A stretch of DNA of 5,828 bases from Bacteroidota bacterium (GTDB taxonomy: Bacteria; Bacteroidota; Bacteroidia; Bacteroidales; GCA-2748055), in the NCBI GenBank assembly GCA_024244665.1, contig JAAEOI010000412.1, positions 1 to 5,828 on the forward strand. Reading direction: 5' to 3'. Position numbers and translations under genes: made by a program. The notes under the pieces were generated by a model that saw nothing but the letters and a program-made list of their open reading frames with translations, was not told the DNA's origin and searched no databases. How positions within the stretch are numbered: the first letter of the stretch is position 1; each line of letters opens with the position of its first letter. Of this stretch, positions 1-5,603 are shown piece by piece.

Positions 1-1259
1 CCCTCCAGCTCGACCATATTCTCCTCCATGTCCTTCAGATGCAGGTATACCTTGCCGGGCTTACTGGTGATGGCATAGGGTGGGAACTTCAGGGGGCTGG
101 GATCGGCACCGTAAATGGCTTCTCCGTTGATTTTCAGCCAGTCTCCAATAGCCGTAATGCTGTTTACCTGGGACTCGGGGATGGTCCCGTCGGCCCGCGG
201 ACCTACATTCAGCAGGTAAACGCCTCCATTGCCCACAATACGGCACAGGCTGTAGATGAAATCGGAGTATTCCGGGGAGCGGTCGTTTTCCCCGCCATAG
301 GATGTGTAGCCCCATCCACCCTGGGTAACCGACTCATGTGTCTGCCAGGGTACTTTCAGGTCGGGCAACCAGGTTGCCTTACTCACGCTTGGGGTCTTGC
401 CGTTATCGATTGACACATCGAAATGGCCATAACCCATGCCCAGCCTTGAATTGACCAGTGCGCCTGGCTGGTTTTCCTTCACAATATCCATCATCAACTG
501 GCACTTCTCATCATCCATCTGTGTGGGGGTATCGAACCACACCATGAAAATATCTCCATATGAGCTGGTCAGCTCTTTTACCTGCTTGACTGCCTTTTCA
601 TTGAAATAGGCATCAAATTTCTCCTGGGGTTTGGTGATTCCCTCAAAATCCCAGTGGTTCCCTACAGCGCCTTCTTCGTGCCAGTCCTGGCTTTGCGAAT
701 AGTAGAAACCAAGTTTCATGTTCCGTTGGGCACATTCATCCGATAACTCTCTGTAAATATCACGTCTAAATCCTGCAAAATCCACAAGGTTATAGGGGTG
801 TTTGGAATCGTACATTGCAAAGCCATCGTGATGTTTGGCAGTAAGCACAATAAACTTCATCCCTGCCTTTTCCGCGATATCAACCCATTCGCCCGCATTA
901 AATTTCTCCGGCATAAATTTACCAGCAGCTTCTCGCTCATAGTCTTCGATGGGAATAAAACCACGCCTCATGATCCATTCGGCAGCTACTTCCTTTCCGT
1001 CCCACACACCTGCCAGCCGGGCATAGGGGCCCCAGTGGACAAACATCCCCAGTTTGTACTCATAGAGAAGCTCCATGTTTGTTCGTATCTCAGGCGTATA
1101 AGCCGATGCATCTGTTTTCCCAAAGTCAACTTTGCCAGCAGTTTCAGATACGTAATCAACACTGTTCAGATTACTTTTTTGATTCTGGCAACTCAGCAGG
1201 AAAAGGCACAGGATTGGTGCTACAAGTGTTATGCTTCGAATTTGTGCAGGCTTTTTCAT
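1..1259 (-). CDS. GH29 alpha-L-fucosidase, lipoprotein, C-terminus cut by window edge
   Basis: Read on the reverse strand, the frame is open from ATG at 1259 to the window edge: 419 codons, no internal stop. The leader MKKPAQIRSITLVAPI is followed by a hydrophobic stretch and a lipobox LLSC (Cys24), so an outer-membrane or periplasmic lipoprotein is predicted. GH29 hallmarks appear in order: MFVHWGPYA (His75), TAKHHDGFAMYDSKHP (His143-His144), KLGFYYSQSQDWHEEG, VWFDTP with Asp243 at the nucleophile position, VNSRLG, and LLNVGPRADGTIP near residues 349-361. The family hydrolyses terminal alpha-L-fucosides with retention. The acid/base residue is poorly conserved in GH29 and I cannot assign it. 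About 60 residues follow the NVGPR motif before the edge, so only a C-terminal tail or beta-sandwich seems missing. An in-frame ATG at 1274 would add five residues; neither start has a good ribosome site, and an in-frame stop lies at 1335-1337. The gene is divergent from the sulfatase operon. Family call firm; linkage specificity (for example fucoidan versus host-type glycan) unknown. Confidence 0.93.
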   Translation of the reverse strand, partial: MKKPAQIRSITLVAPILCLFLLSCQNQKSNLNSVDYVSETAGKVDFGKTDASAYTPEIRTNMELLYEYKLGMFVHWGPYARLAGVWDGKEVAAEWIMRRGFIPIEDYEREAAGKFMPEKFNAGEWVDIAEKAGMKFIVLTAKHHDGFAMYDSKHPYNLVDFAGFRRDIYRELSDECAQRNMKLGFYYSQSQDWHEEGAVGNHWDFEGITKPQEKFDAYFNEKAVKQVKELTSSYGDIFMVWFDTPTQMDDEKCQLMMDIVKENQPGALVNSRLGMGYGHFDVSIDNGKTPSVSKATWLPDLKVPWQTHESVTQGGWGYTSYGGENDRSPEYSDFIYSLCRIVGNGGVYLLNVGPRADGTIPESQVNSITAIGDWLKINGEAIYGADPSPLKFPPYAITSKPGKVYLHLKDMEENMVELE

Positions 1260-1502
1260 CTTTTCAATTTTCATGGATCTATGAAGCTTGGTTTTCACAT
1301 TGCAATTTCGCGAATAGCCTGTAGTCTTATTTGCTCAAACCCATCAATCCATTGTTAGAAACGAACAAAAAGAAATATTCTCCTCCAAAAAGCAACGAGA
1401 TGCAGAATATGAGCCACCAGCCATATCTCCACCTCATCAACTTTCAGAAATAAACTTGAAATCACATTAAGGAGAAAAAGTGAAATCTATCAAGAAACAG
1501 AA
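1260..1502. other. Divergent intergenic region, fucosidase-proximal part
   Basis: This is the left part of the ~517-nt gap between the divergent fucosidase and sulfatase genes. It is AT-rich and contains no gene I can support. The fucosidase promoter should lie here, but I found no exact Bacteroidota-type -7 element (TAnnTTTG) on the minus strand. The only distinct structure is the first copy of a short repeat at 1397-1426. An AAGGAG sequence near 1468-1473 lies too far upstream (about 30 nt) of the ATG at 1503 to be a normal ribosome site for it. The right part of the gap is described in separate entries. Confidence 0.6.
1397..1426 (+). repeat. Imperfect direct repeat, copy 1
   Basis: A 30-nt segment running from GAGATGCAGAATATGAGC to GCCATAT recurs at 1693-1719. 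The copies match at 25 of 27 aligned positions, with one 3-nt gap. Each copy contains a short internal inverted repeat (here ATATG with CATAT around a 10-nt loop), so it may form a small hairpin. The two copies bracket the ORF6N and sulfatase remnants. Whether this is a dispersed genomic repeat, an element boundary or a local duplication cannot be decided from one window. Confidence 0.55.
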
Positions 1503-1625
1503 ATGAAAGAAGATGAAAGTATGTTGATTATTTCCGAGGAATTAATCGCGCAAAAGATATTCATCATCAGAAGTGTCAAAGTTATGCTGGACAAAGACTT
1601 AGCTAATCTGTTCGATTGTATCTGA
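1503..1625 (+). pseudogene. N-terminal fragment of an ORF6N-domain protein
   Basis: ATG at 1503 opens 40 codons ending in TGA at 1623-1625. The peptide contains ISEELIAQKIFIIRSVKVML followed directly by DKDLANLFD. This matches the N-terminal core of the ORF6N domain, whose members typically read roughly I-x-x-KIYxIRGxKVMLDxDLAxLYxV. ORF6N proteins are phage- and mobile-element-associated, probably DNA-binding, and usually well over 100 residues. Here the domain stops just where the conserved VKRN-type segment should begin, and the next bases match a sulfatase 3' end instead. I therefore read it as a truncated remnant and not a functional short gene. No ribosome site at good spacing is visible. 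The family recognition is from memory of the motif, not a search. Confidence 0.62.
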
Positions 1626-1680
1626 GTATCTACCCATTGTAAAAGAGTTGATCCAAAAACTTGATTCTGCAATATTGTGC
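1624..1680 (+). pseudogene. Decayed sulfatase 3'-end remnant
   Basis: This segment reads EYLPIVKELIQKLDSAI in frame from 1624. It aligns with the 3' end of the intact sulfatase at 3139-3189: 42 of 51 nucleotides are identical, including the exact 15-mer CTTGATTCTGCAATA, and 13 of 17 codon positions give the same residue. EYxxIVKEL is a usual closing segment of S1 sulfatases of the iduronate-2-sulfatase type. Nothing else of a sulfatase is recognisable upstream, where the sequence turns abruptly into the ORF6N fragment at about 1622-1625. After 1674 the similarity fades, and the frame runs to TAA at 1759-1761. It is best explained as the leftover tail of a second sulfatase copy whose body was deleted or replaced. 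Confidence 0.65.
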
Positions 1681-1692
1681 ATTTCTGACAAT

Positions 1693-1719
1693 GAGATGCC
1701 GAATATGAGCAAGCCATAT
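1693..1719 (+). repeat. Imperfect direct repeat, copy 2
   Basis: This is the second copy of the repeat at 1397-1426, starting GAGATGCCGAATATGAGC and ending GCCATAT, offset by 296 nt. It lacks three bases relative to copy 1. It has a better internal hairpin than copy 1 (AATATG with CATATT). It lies 57 nt upstream of the sulfatase start. Confidence 0.55.
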
Positions 1720-1732
1720 TGCCGGAATTTTT
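1699..1732 (+). terminator. Possible weak hairpin terminator
   Basis: CCG-AATATG (1699-1707) can pair with CATATT-GC-CGG (1715-1725), leaving a 2-nt bulge and a 7-nt loop. A run of five T follows at 1728-1732. The geometry resembles a rho-independent terminator for plus-strand transcription leaving the remnant genes, but the stem is short and AT-rich. It could equally be chance structure of the repeat, or part of the sulfatase leader. Confidence 0.22.
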
Positions 1733-1776
1733 CCAAATTACCTTTTTGTTTTTCGCATTAATACGGACTGCTCGAT

Positions 1777-3162
1777 ATGTATGGGAAAATATTGCTGACC
1801 AGCCTGATTCTTGTTTCATTTGCATCATGCAAAGGCCCGATCAATTCGAATAGTGAGAAACCAAACATCCTTTTTATAATCGCTGATGATTTGGGCGATC
1901 GCTTAGCCTGTTACGATGATACAGTGGCTGTGACACCAAATCTCGATAAGCTGGCTGAAGAAGGTGTGCTGTTCAGAAATACTTTCTGCCAGTACCCGAC
2001 CTGCGGACCGAGTCGGGCATCTTTGTTTTCAGGATTATACCCATTTGAAAGCGGATACACCTCAAATGCAAAAGGCAGCTTCAATGAGCTGCTGCCGGAT
2101 ATACAATCGCTTCCATGCCTATTCAGGGAAAATGGATATTTCACCGCCCGTGTAGGAAAATTGTTTCACATGGGTATCCCCGGCGGAATAGGAGGACCCG
2201 GGACAGACGACACACTTGCCTGGGACGTGGCAATTAATAATCACGGGTGGGACGCTATTGAGCAAAACTGGGAAAGAGCTGTAAGCGTTGGGTCTACCAC
2301 AGGTTCCGGAGTTCGTATTCGATATTTGGCACCAGAGATTGACGATTATAAGATGGCTGACGGACAGGGGCTAAAAGAGGCCATCAGCTTGATGAAAGAA
2401 AACAACCCGGAGAAAACCGGCATACCCTTCTTCCTGGCTTTTGGAATCTATCGACCGCATCCCCCTATGATTGTTCCAAAAAAGCATTGGGATGCCATAG
2501 ATATTTCAAAATATGAAATCCCCTCTGTTCCGGAAAATGACCGGGAGGATATCCCGGATATCAATTGGCATTTAAAGGGTCCCGGGTTCAATTATATTCC
2601 TGAAGAACACGGGGAAAACTATGCCCATGCTTATTATGCTGCCATCCATTTTGTTGATGAACTGGCAGGTAAACTGATTGATGAACTAAAAAAGGAAGGC
2701 TTAGCCGAAAATACCATCATTGTTTTTACGGGAGACCAGGGATTTATGCTTGGGGAACACGGTCACTGGCATAAATCATCCATGTTTGAAGAATCATGTC
2801 GTGTTCCCCTGATTATCGTTGATCCACGCCAAAAAGAAAAGGGGAAGCAATGCTTTAATCTCACCGGGCTAATTGATATTTATCCCACACTATGTGAGCT
2901 GGCAGACATTTCTCCACCTCATAAGCTTTCTGGAATAAGCTTAAAGCCCCAGCTGGAGAATGTGAAAACCAGGGGTAAATTATTTGAATTTACGATGGGC
3001 ACCCCCGGGGGATACGGTATCAGGACTCAAAAATATCGCTATACTGAATGGCGAAAAGATGTCAGCAAAACTGAATTTTCAATGCTTTATGATCTTGACA
3101 AAGACCCTAACGAATTCACCAGCCTTTCAGATATGGAGGAATATCAAACTATTGTAAAATAG
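1777..3162 (+). CDS. S1-family sulfatase (iduronate-2-sulfatase-like), lipoprotein
   Basis: 461 residues. The leader MYGKILLTSLILVSFASC predicts lipidation at Cys18 and an extracytoplasmic location. The sulfatase core follows: NILFIIADD with metal-binding Asp37-Asp38; the formylglycine motif C-x-P-x-R as C76-G-P-S-R80 in TCGPSRASLFSG; FGIYRPHPP with His228; and TGDQGFMLGEHGHWHK with Asp320-Gln321, His328 and Lys333. Spacing and the RPHPP and GEHGxWxK blocks resemble iduronate-2-sulfatase-type enzymes, which remove sulfate esters from sugars; the true substrate is unknown. Cys76 must be converted to formylglycine by a maturase not in this window. The gene starts the plus-strand cluster, 89 nt before the dehydratase-like gene. 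The start at 1777 was chosen because it gives the lipoprotein leader, but no Shine-Dalgarno sequence is visible. The stop TAG at 3160-3162 appears to be a nonsense change, because readthrough would restore the tail found in the upstream remnant. All catalytic motifs precede it, so activity is probably kept. Confidence 0.93.
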   Translation: MYGKILLTSLILVSFASCKGPINSNSEKPNILFIIADDLGDRLACYDDTVAVTPNLDKLAEEGVLFRNTFCQYPTCGPSRASLFSGLYPFESGYTSNAKGSFNELLPDIQSLPCLFRENGYFTARVGKLFHMGIPGGIGGPGTDDTLAWDVAINNHGWDAIEQNWERAVSVGSTTGSGVRIRYLAPEIDDYKMADGQGLKEAISLMKENNPEKTGIPFFLAFGIYRPHPPMIVPKKHWDAIDISKYEIPSVPENDREDIPDINWHLKGPGFNYIPEEHGENYAHAYYAAIHFVDELAGKLIDELKKEGLAENTIIVFTGDQGFMLGEHGHWHKSSMFEESCRVPLIIVDPRQKEKGKQCFNLTGLIDIYPTLCELADISPPHKLSGISLKPQLENVKTRGKLFEFTMGTPGGYGIRTQKYRYTEWRKDVSKTEFSMLYDLDKDPNEFTSLSDMEEYQTIVK

Positions 3163-3201
3163 TTAAAGCAAAAGCTTGATTCTGCAATAACTGTGTATTA
3201 A
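3163..3201 (+). other. Former coding tail of the sulfatase, beyond the TAG stop
   Basis: In frame after TAG (3160-3162) the sequence reads LKQKLDSAITVY and then TAA at 3199-3201. The upstream remnant has GAG (1645-1647) where this gene has TAG, followed by homologous LIQKLDSAI. The shared coding tail on both sides of the stop argues that the gene once ended at 3201 and lost 13 residues, or that the stop is suppressed or read through. A sequencing error is also possible. Confidence 0.5.
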
Positions 3202-3251
3202 CGACGAATACCTGATGTATTTCAATTCAATGGAACTCAAATTAAACTAAG

Positions 3252-4523
3252 ATGAGAAGAAGAAATATGCTGAGAAATTTGGCCGGTGCCGGGCTTTTTC
3301 TGGGCGCAGGGAAAATGACATCTGGAGCTGATCTGAGTACCGGTGTTGCCCCCGGGGAAAAAGTAACTGCCAGGATTCCCAAAATGAAAATTACCAATGT
3401 TGAAACCATTGCTACGGGAAGAGACATCTACGTGAAGATTCAAACCGATGCCGGAATCACCGGCTATGGCGATGCCACCAACCACTTCTTGCCTCACAGT
3501 GTCATCGGCATGTTGAAAGACCTGAAACCCTATCTCTTGTCTGAAGACCCTCAGAGGATCGAGTATCTGTGGCAATCATGTTATCGCCGTCGCTTTCAGA
3601 GAGGGGGGCCAGCCACAGGATCGGCCCTGGCAGGAATTGACCAGGCCCTGTGGGACATTAAAGGTAAAGCATGCGGAATGCCTGTCTACCAGCTGCTGGG
3701 TGGTCTGGCCAGGGAAAAGGTGCGTGCCTACGGTCATGTAGGGGGTAATACAGCGGAAATAGCAGCTAATTCCGCAAAGAAACTGGTCGAAAGAGGGATC
3801 ACAGCCATCCGTTTCAGGGCCTTCCACAGCTATGATGCCATCGATGTGCACGACCATGCCACGGCTGTTGACCAGCAAATCGAATACCTGGCAGCCATCC
3901 GGGAGGCTGTGGGTGAGGACATCGATCTCTTGCTGGAATGCCATGGCCGCTATGATCCCCAGTGGGCCATTAAGCTTGCAGGACTGGCTAAACCCTATAA
4001 GCCCTTCTTCATAGAAGACCCCATCAGGCACGAAAATCCGGAAGCACTGAAATACCTGCGCGAAAAAACGGATATCCCCATCGCCATCGGAGAACGGTAC
4101 CATGACAAATGGGATTGCAGGGAGACCATTGTGAATCAATATGCTACTTACCTTCGCCTGGACATCTGCCATTGCGGTGGTATCAGTGAAATGAAGAAAG
4201 CTGCCGCCATGGCAGAGACTTACTATATGGATCTGATCCCGCACAACAATGCTACTGCACTGGGATCCATGGCTACTGTTCATGCAGCCCTGGCCATTCC
4301 GAATATCACCATGATCGAAGGCGGGGCAATTCACTCTGTGAATCATCCAACTGAAAAAGTAGCCGGACCCTTTCCGAAAGTGGTGGATGGTTATGTCTTA
4401 CCTCCTGAGGCCCCCGGGCTGGGCATAAACGTGAATGAAGAAGCCGCAGCAGCAGTTCCCTTCAATGACAGAGTAATGCAGCCACGCCTGAAGGGATTTG
4501 ACGGGGCTGTTCGTGATTTTTAA
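3252..4523 (+). CDS. Enolase-superfamily sugar-acid dehydratase-like protein with Tat-type leader
   Basis: 423 residues of the mandelate racemase / muconate lactonizing enzyme fold. Residues 1-20 (MRRRNMLRNLAGAGLFLGAG) resemble a Tat leader: RRxML followed by a hydrophobic, Ala/Gly-rich stretch. The N-terminal capping domain covers about 45-160, with GGPATGSALAGIDQALWDIK at 118-137. The barrel carries the metal-ligand series Glu229 (LECHGRY), Glu255 (FIEDPI) and Glu281 (AIGERY), spaced 26 and 26 residues, exactly as in E. coli galactonate dehydratase DgoD (Asp183, Glu209, Glu235). His231 matches the DgoD catalytic His185. His331 (IPHN) with Asp304 matches the second catalytic histidine pair. 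The first ligand is Glu in place of Asp, and the barrel strand usually carrying Lys residues reads IRFRAF. The likely reaction is dehydration of an aldonic or uronic acid to a 2-keto-3-deoxy acid. Substrate is not assigned; galactonate, fuconate or another acid are possible. It sits 85 nt upstream of a TRAP solute-binding gene, which fits handling of a carboxylate. Confidence 0.85.
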   Translation: MRRRNMLRNLAGAGLFLGAGKMTSGADLSTGVAPGEKVTARIPKMKITNVETIATGRDIYVKIQTDAGITGYGDATNHFLPHSVIGMLKDLKPYLLSEDPQRIEYLWQSCYRRRFQRGGPATGSALAGIDQALWDIKGKACGMPVYQLLGGLAREKVRAYGHVGGNTAEIAANSAKKLVERGITAIRFRAFHSYDAIDVHDHATAVDQQIEYLAAIREAVGEDIDLLLECHGRYDPQWAIKLAGLAKPYKPFFIEDPIRHENPEALKYLREKTDIPIAIGERYHDKWDCRETIVNQYATYLRLDICHCGGISEMKKAAAMAETYYMDLIPHNNATALGSMATVHAALAIPNITMIEGGAIHSVNHPTEKVAGPFPKVVDGYVLPPEAPGLGINVNEEAAAAVPFNDRVMQPRLKGFDGAVRDF

Positions 4524-4608
4524 CTAAACGACAGAAGAGAGATGACAATCAGATGTATTAGCGTATAAGGATATGTGTATCTTGATGGGCATTTGCTATA
4601 GGAAACAT

Positions 4609-5598
4609 ATGAAACGGACTTGTTATGCACTGATCCTGGTATTGTTTTCAATTTCGCTACTATGCTTTTGGGGCTGTAAGCAGCAAGCAAATAAGGAGGT
4701 ATTCACCTTTAAACTTGGTCATGTGGCAAATACAGATCATACCTGGCACAAGGCTTTTGAATATTTCAGGGATATTGTTTATGAAAGATCCCAGGGCAAA
4801 ATAATAATCAAAGTCTTTCCTAATGAACAGCTGGGAAAGGAGCTTGAATTGATCCGGAGTATTAAAACCGGTATTGCCGACATGACTATCACAGGAGGGT
4901 CTCTTCAGAACTGGACTGATATAGTTGCTTTTTCCGACATGCCCTTTGTGTTCCGGGATTCCCTGCACATGCAAAAACTTGCAGATGGTCCCCTCGGGAA
5001 GAAAATGGAGCTTAGGATCCTGGAGGAGACCGGCATAAGGTGCCTCACCTATTTTCAAAGGGGCCCACGGCACCTGACCTCCAACCGGCCTATCCGGAAA
5101 CCTGATGACCTGAAAGGACTTATTGTAAGGGTACCCAGTGTTCCCACTTACACAAGTGCCTGGAGTGCCCTGGGCGCAAATCCCACACCAATGGCTCTTT
5201 CCGAGGTATTTACCTCCTTGCAGCAGGGTACCATTGAGGGACAGGAAAACCCGCTGGCCATGATCAGCAGCACAAACCTGTATGAAGTCCAGGACTATGT
5301 GAACCTGACAGCCCATGTGATTAGCTGGGGTTATGTGGTGATAGGAGACAAGCATTTTCAGAAGATGCCTTTTGATCTGCAGGAAATTTTCATGTCAGCA
5401 ATAAAGGAGATGCAGGATTTTGAACACCGCCTGTTCCTGGAAAATGAAGCAAGGCTCAGGGAGTACCTTGAAAGTAAGGGTATGGAATTTATTAAGGTGG
5501 ACCAGGCAGATTTCCGGCAAAAAGGTGCGGAAGCCGTTTACCAGAGTTTGTCTGAGGATATGAAGGAAATGTACAATCAAATTGGGGATATAAAATAA
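4609..5598 (+). CDS. TRAP transporter solute-binding protein, DctP family
   Basis: 329 residues from the ATG at 4609. This start was chosen because it opens a proper leader (MKRTCYALILVLFSISLLCF) and has AGGAAA at 4600-4605. The in-frame ATG at 4573 would add 12 residues and has AAGG only two bases away. The leader ends in FWGC with Cys23, so lipid anchoring is possible, although most DctP proteins are free in the periplasm. Family features: FKLGHVANTDHTWHKA at the mature N-terminus; FPNEQLGKELELIRSIKTG; and IVRVPSVPTYTSAWSALG, where Arg174 corresponds to the conserved arginine that salt-bridges the substrate carboxylate. ANPTPMALSEVFTSLQQGTI and EGQENPL follow. It delivers an organic or sugar acid to the DctQ/DctM membrane subunits; DctQ begins 5 nt downstream. 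Ligand unknown; the adjacent dehydratase-like gene suggests a sugar acid or its keto-deoxy product. Family call firm. Confidence 0.94.
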   Translation: MKRTCYALILVLFSISLLCFWGCKQQANKEVFTFKLGHVANTDHTWHKAFEYFRDIVYERSQGKIIIKVFPNEQLGKELELIRSIKTGIADMTITGGSLQNWTDIVAFSDMPFVFRDSLHMQKLADGPLGKKMELRILEETGIRCLTYFQRGPRHLTSNRPIRKPDDLKGLIVRVPSVPTYTSAWSALGANPTPMALSEVFTSLQQGTIEGQENPLAMISSTNLYEVQDYVNLTAHVISWGYVVIGDKHFQKMPFDLQEIFMSAIKEMQDFEHRLFLENEARLREYLESKGMEFIKVDQADFRQKGAEAVYQSLSEDMKEMYNQIGDIK

Positions 5599-5603
5599 AA
5601 CGG

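Noticed and set aside
798..1358. A 186-codon plus-strand open frame
   Set aside because: It lies almost wholly antisense to the fucosidase, which has clear GH29 motifs. Its own translation has no recognisable domain and extends into the intergenic debris.
1340..1445. An integron attC-like site around GTTAGAA and the CAAC near 1438
   Set aside because: The core-site consensus and the order of the inverted half sites do not fit, and no integrase or cassette structure is present.
1584..1625. Reading LDKD at 1587-1598 as part of the sulfatase remnant, matching LDKDPNE in the intact gene
   Set aside because: The surrounding residues (KIFIIRSVKVMLDKDLANLF) fit the ORF6N core much better, and the sulfatase similarity begins only at about 1624 in another frame.
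1490..1828. A 112-codon minus-strand open frame across the intergenic region into the sulfatase start
   Set aside because: The opposite strand shows meaningful ORF6N and sulfatase similarity, and this frame would overlap the sulfatase leader. Its protein resembles nothing I know.
2734..2739. Asp-Gln in the sulfatase TGDQG block as a lost metal ligand
   Set aside because: DQG at this place is common among S1 sulfatases, so it is not evidence of inactivation.
3576..4346. A 256-codon minus-strand open frame
   Set aside because: It is antisense to the dehydratase-like gene, whose catalytic residues are all in place. The translation is cysteine- and histidine-rich without any family signal.
4573..4608. 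Upstream ATG at 4573 as the start of the solute-binding protein
   Set aside because: It would put MCILMGICYRKH ahead of an otherwise normal leader, and AAGG is only two bases from it. The ATG at 4609 gives a better leader and ribosome-site spacing.
4660..5355. A 231-codon minus-strand open frame
   Set aside because: It is antisense to the DctP gene, with no leader, domain or plausible ribosome site.
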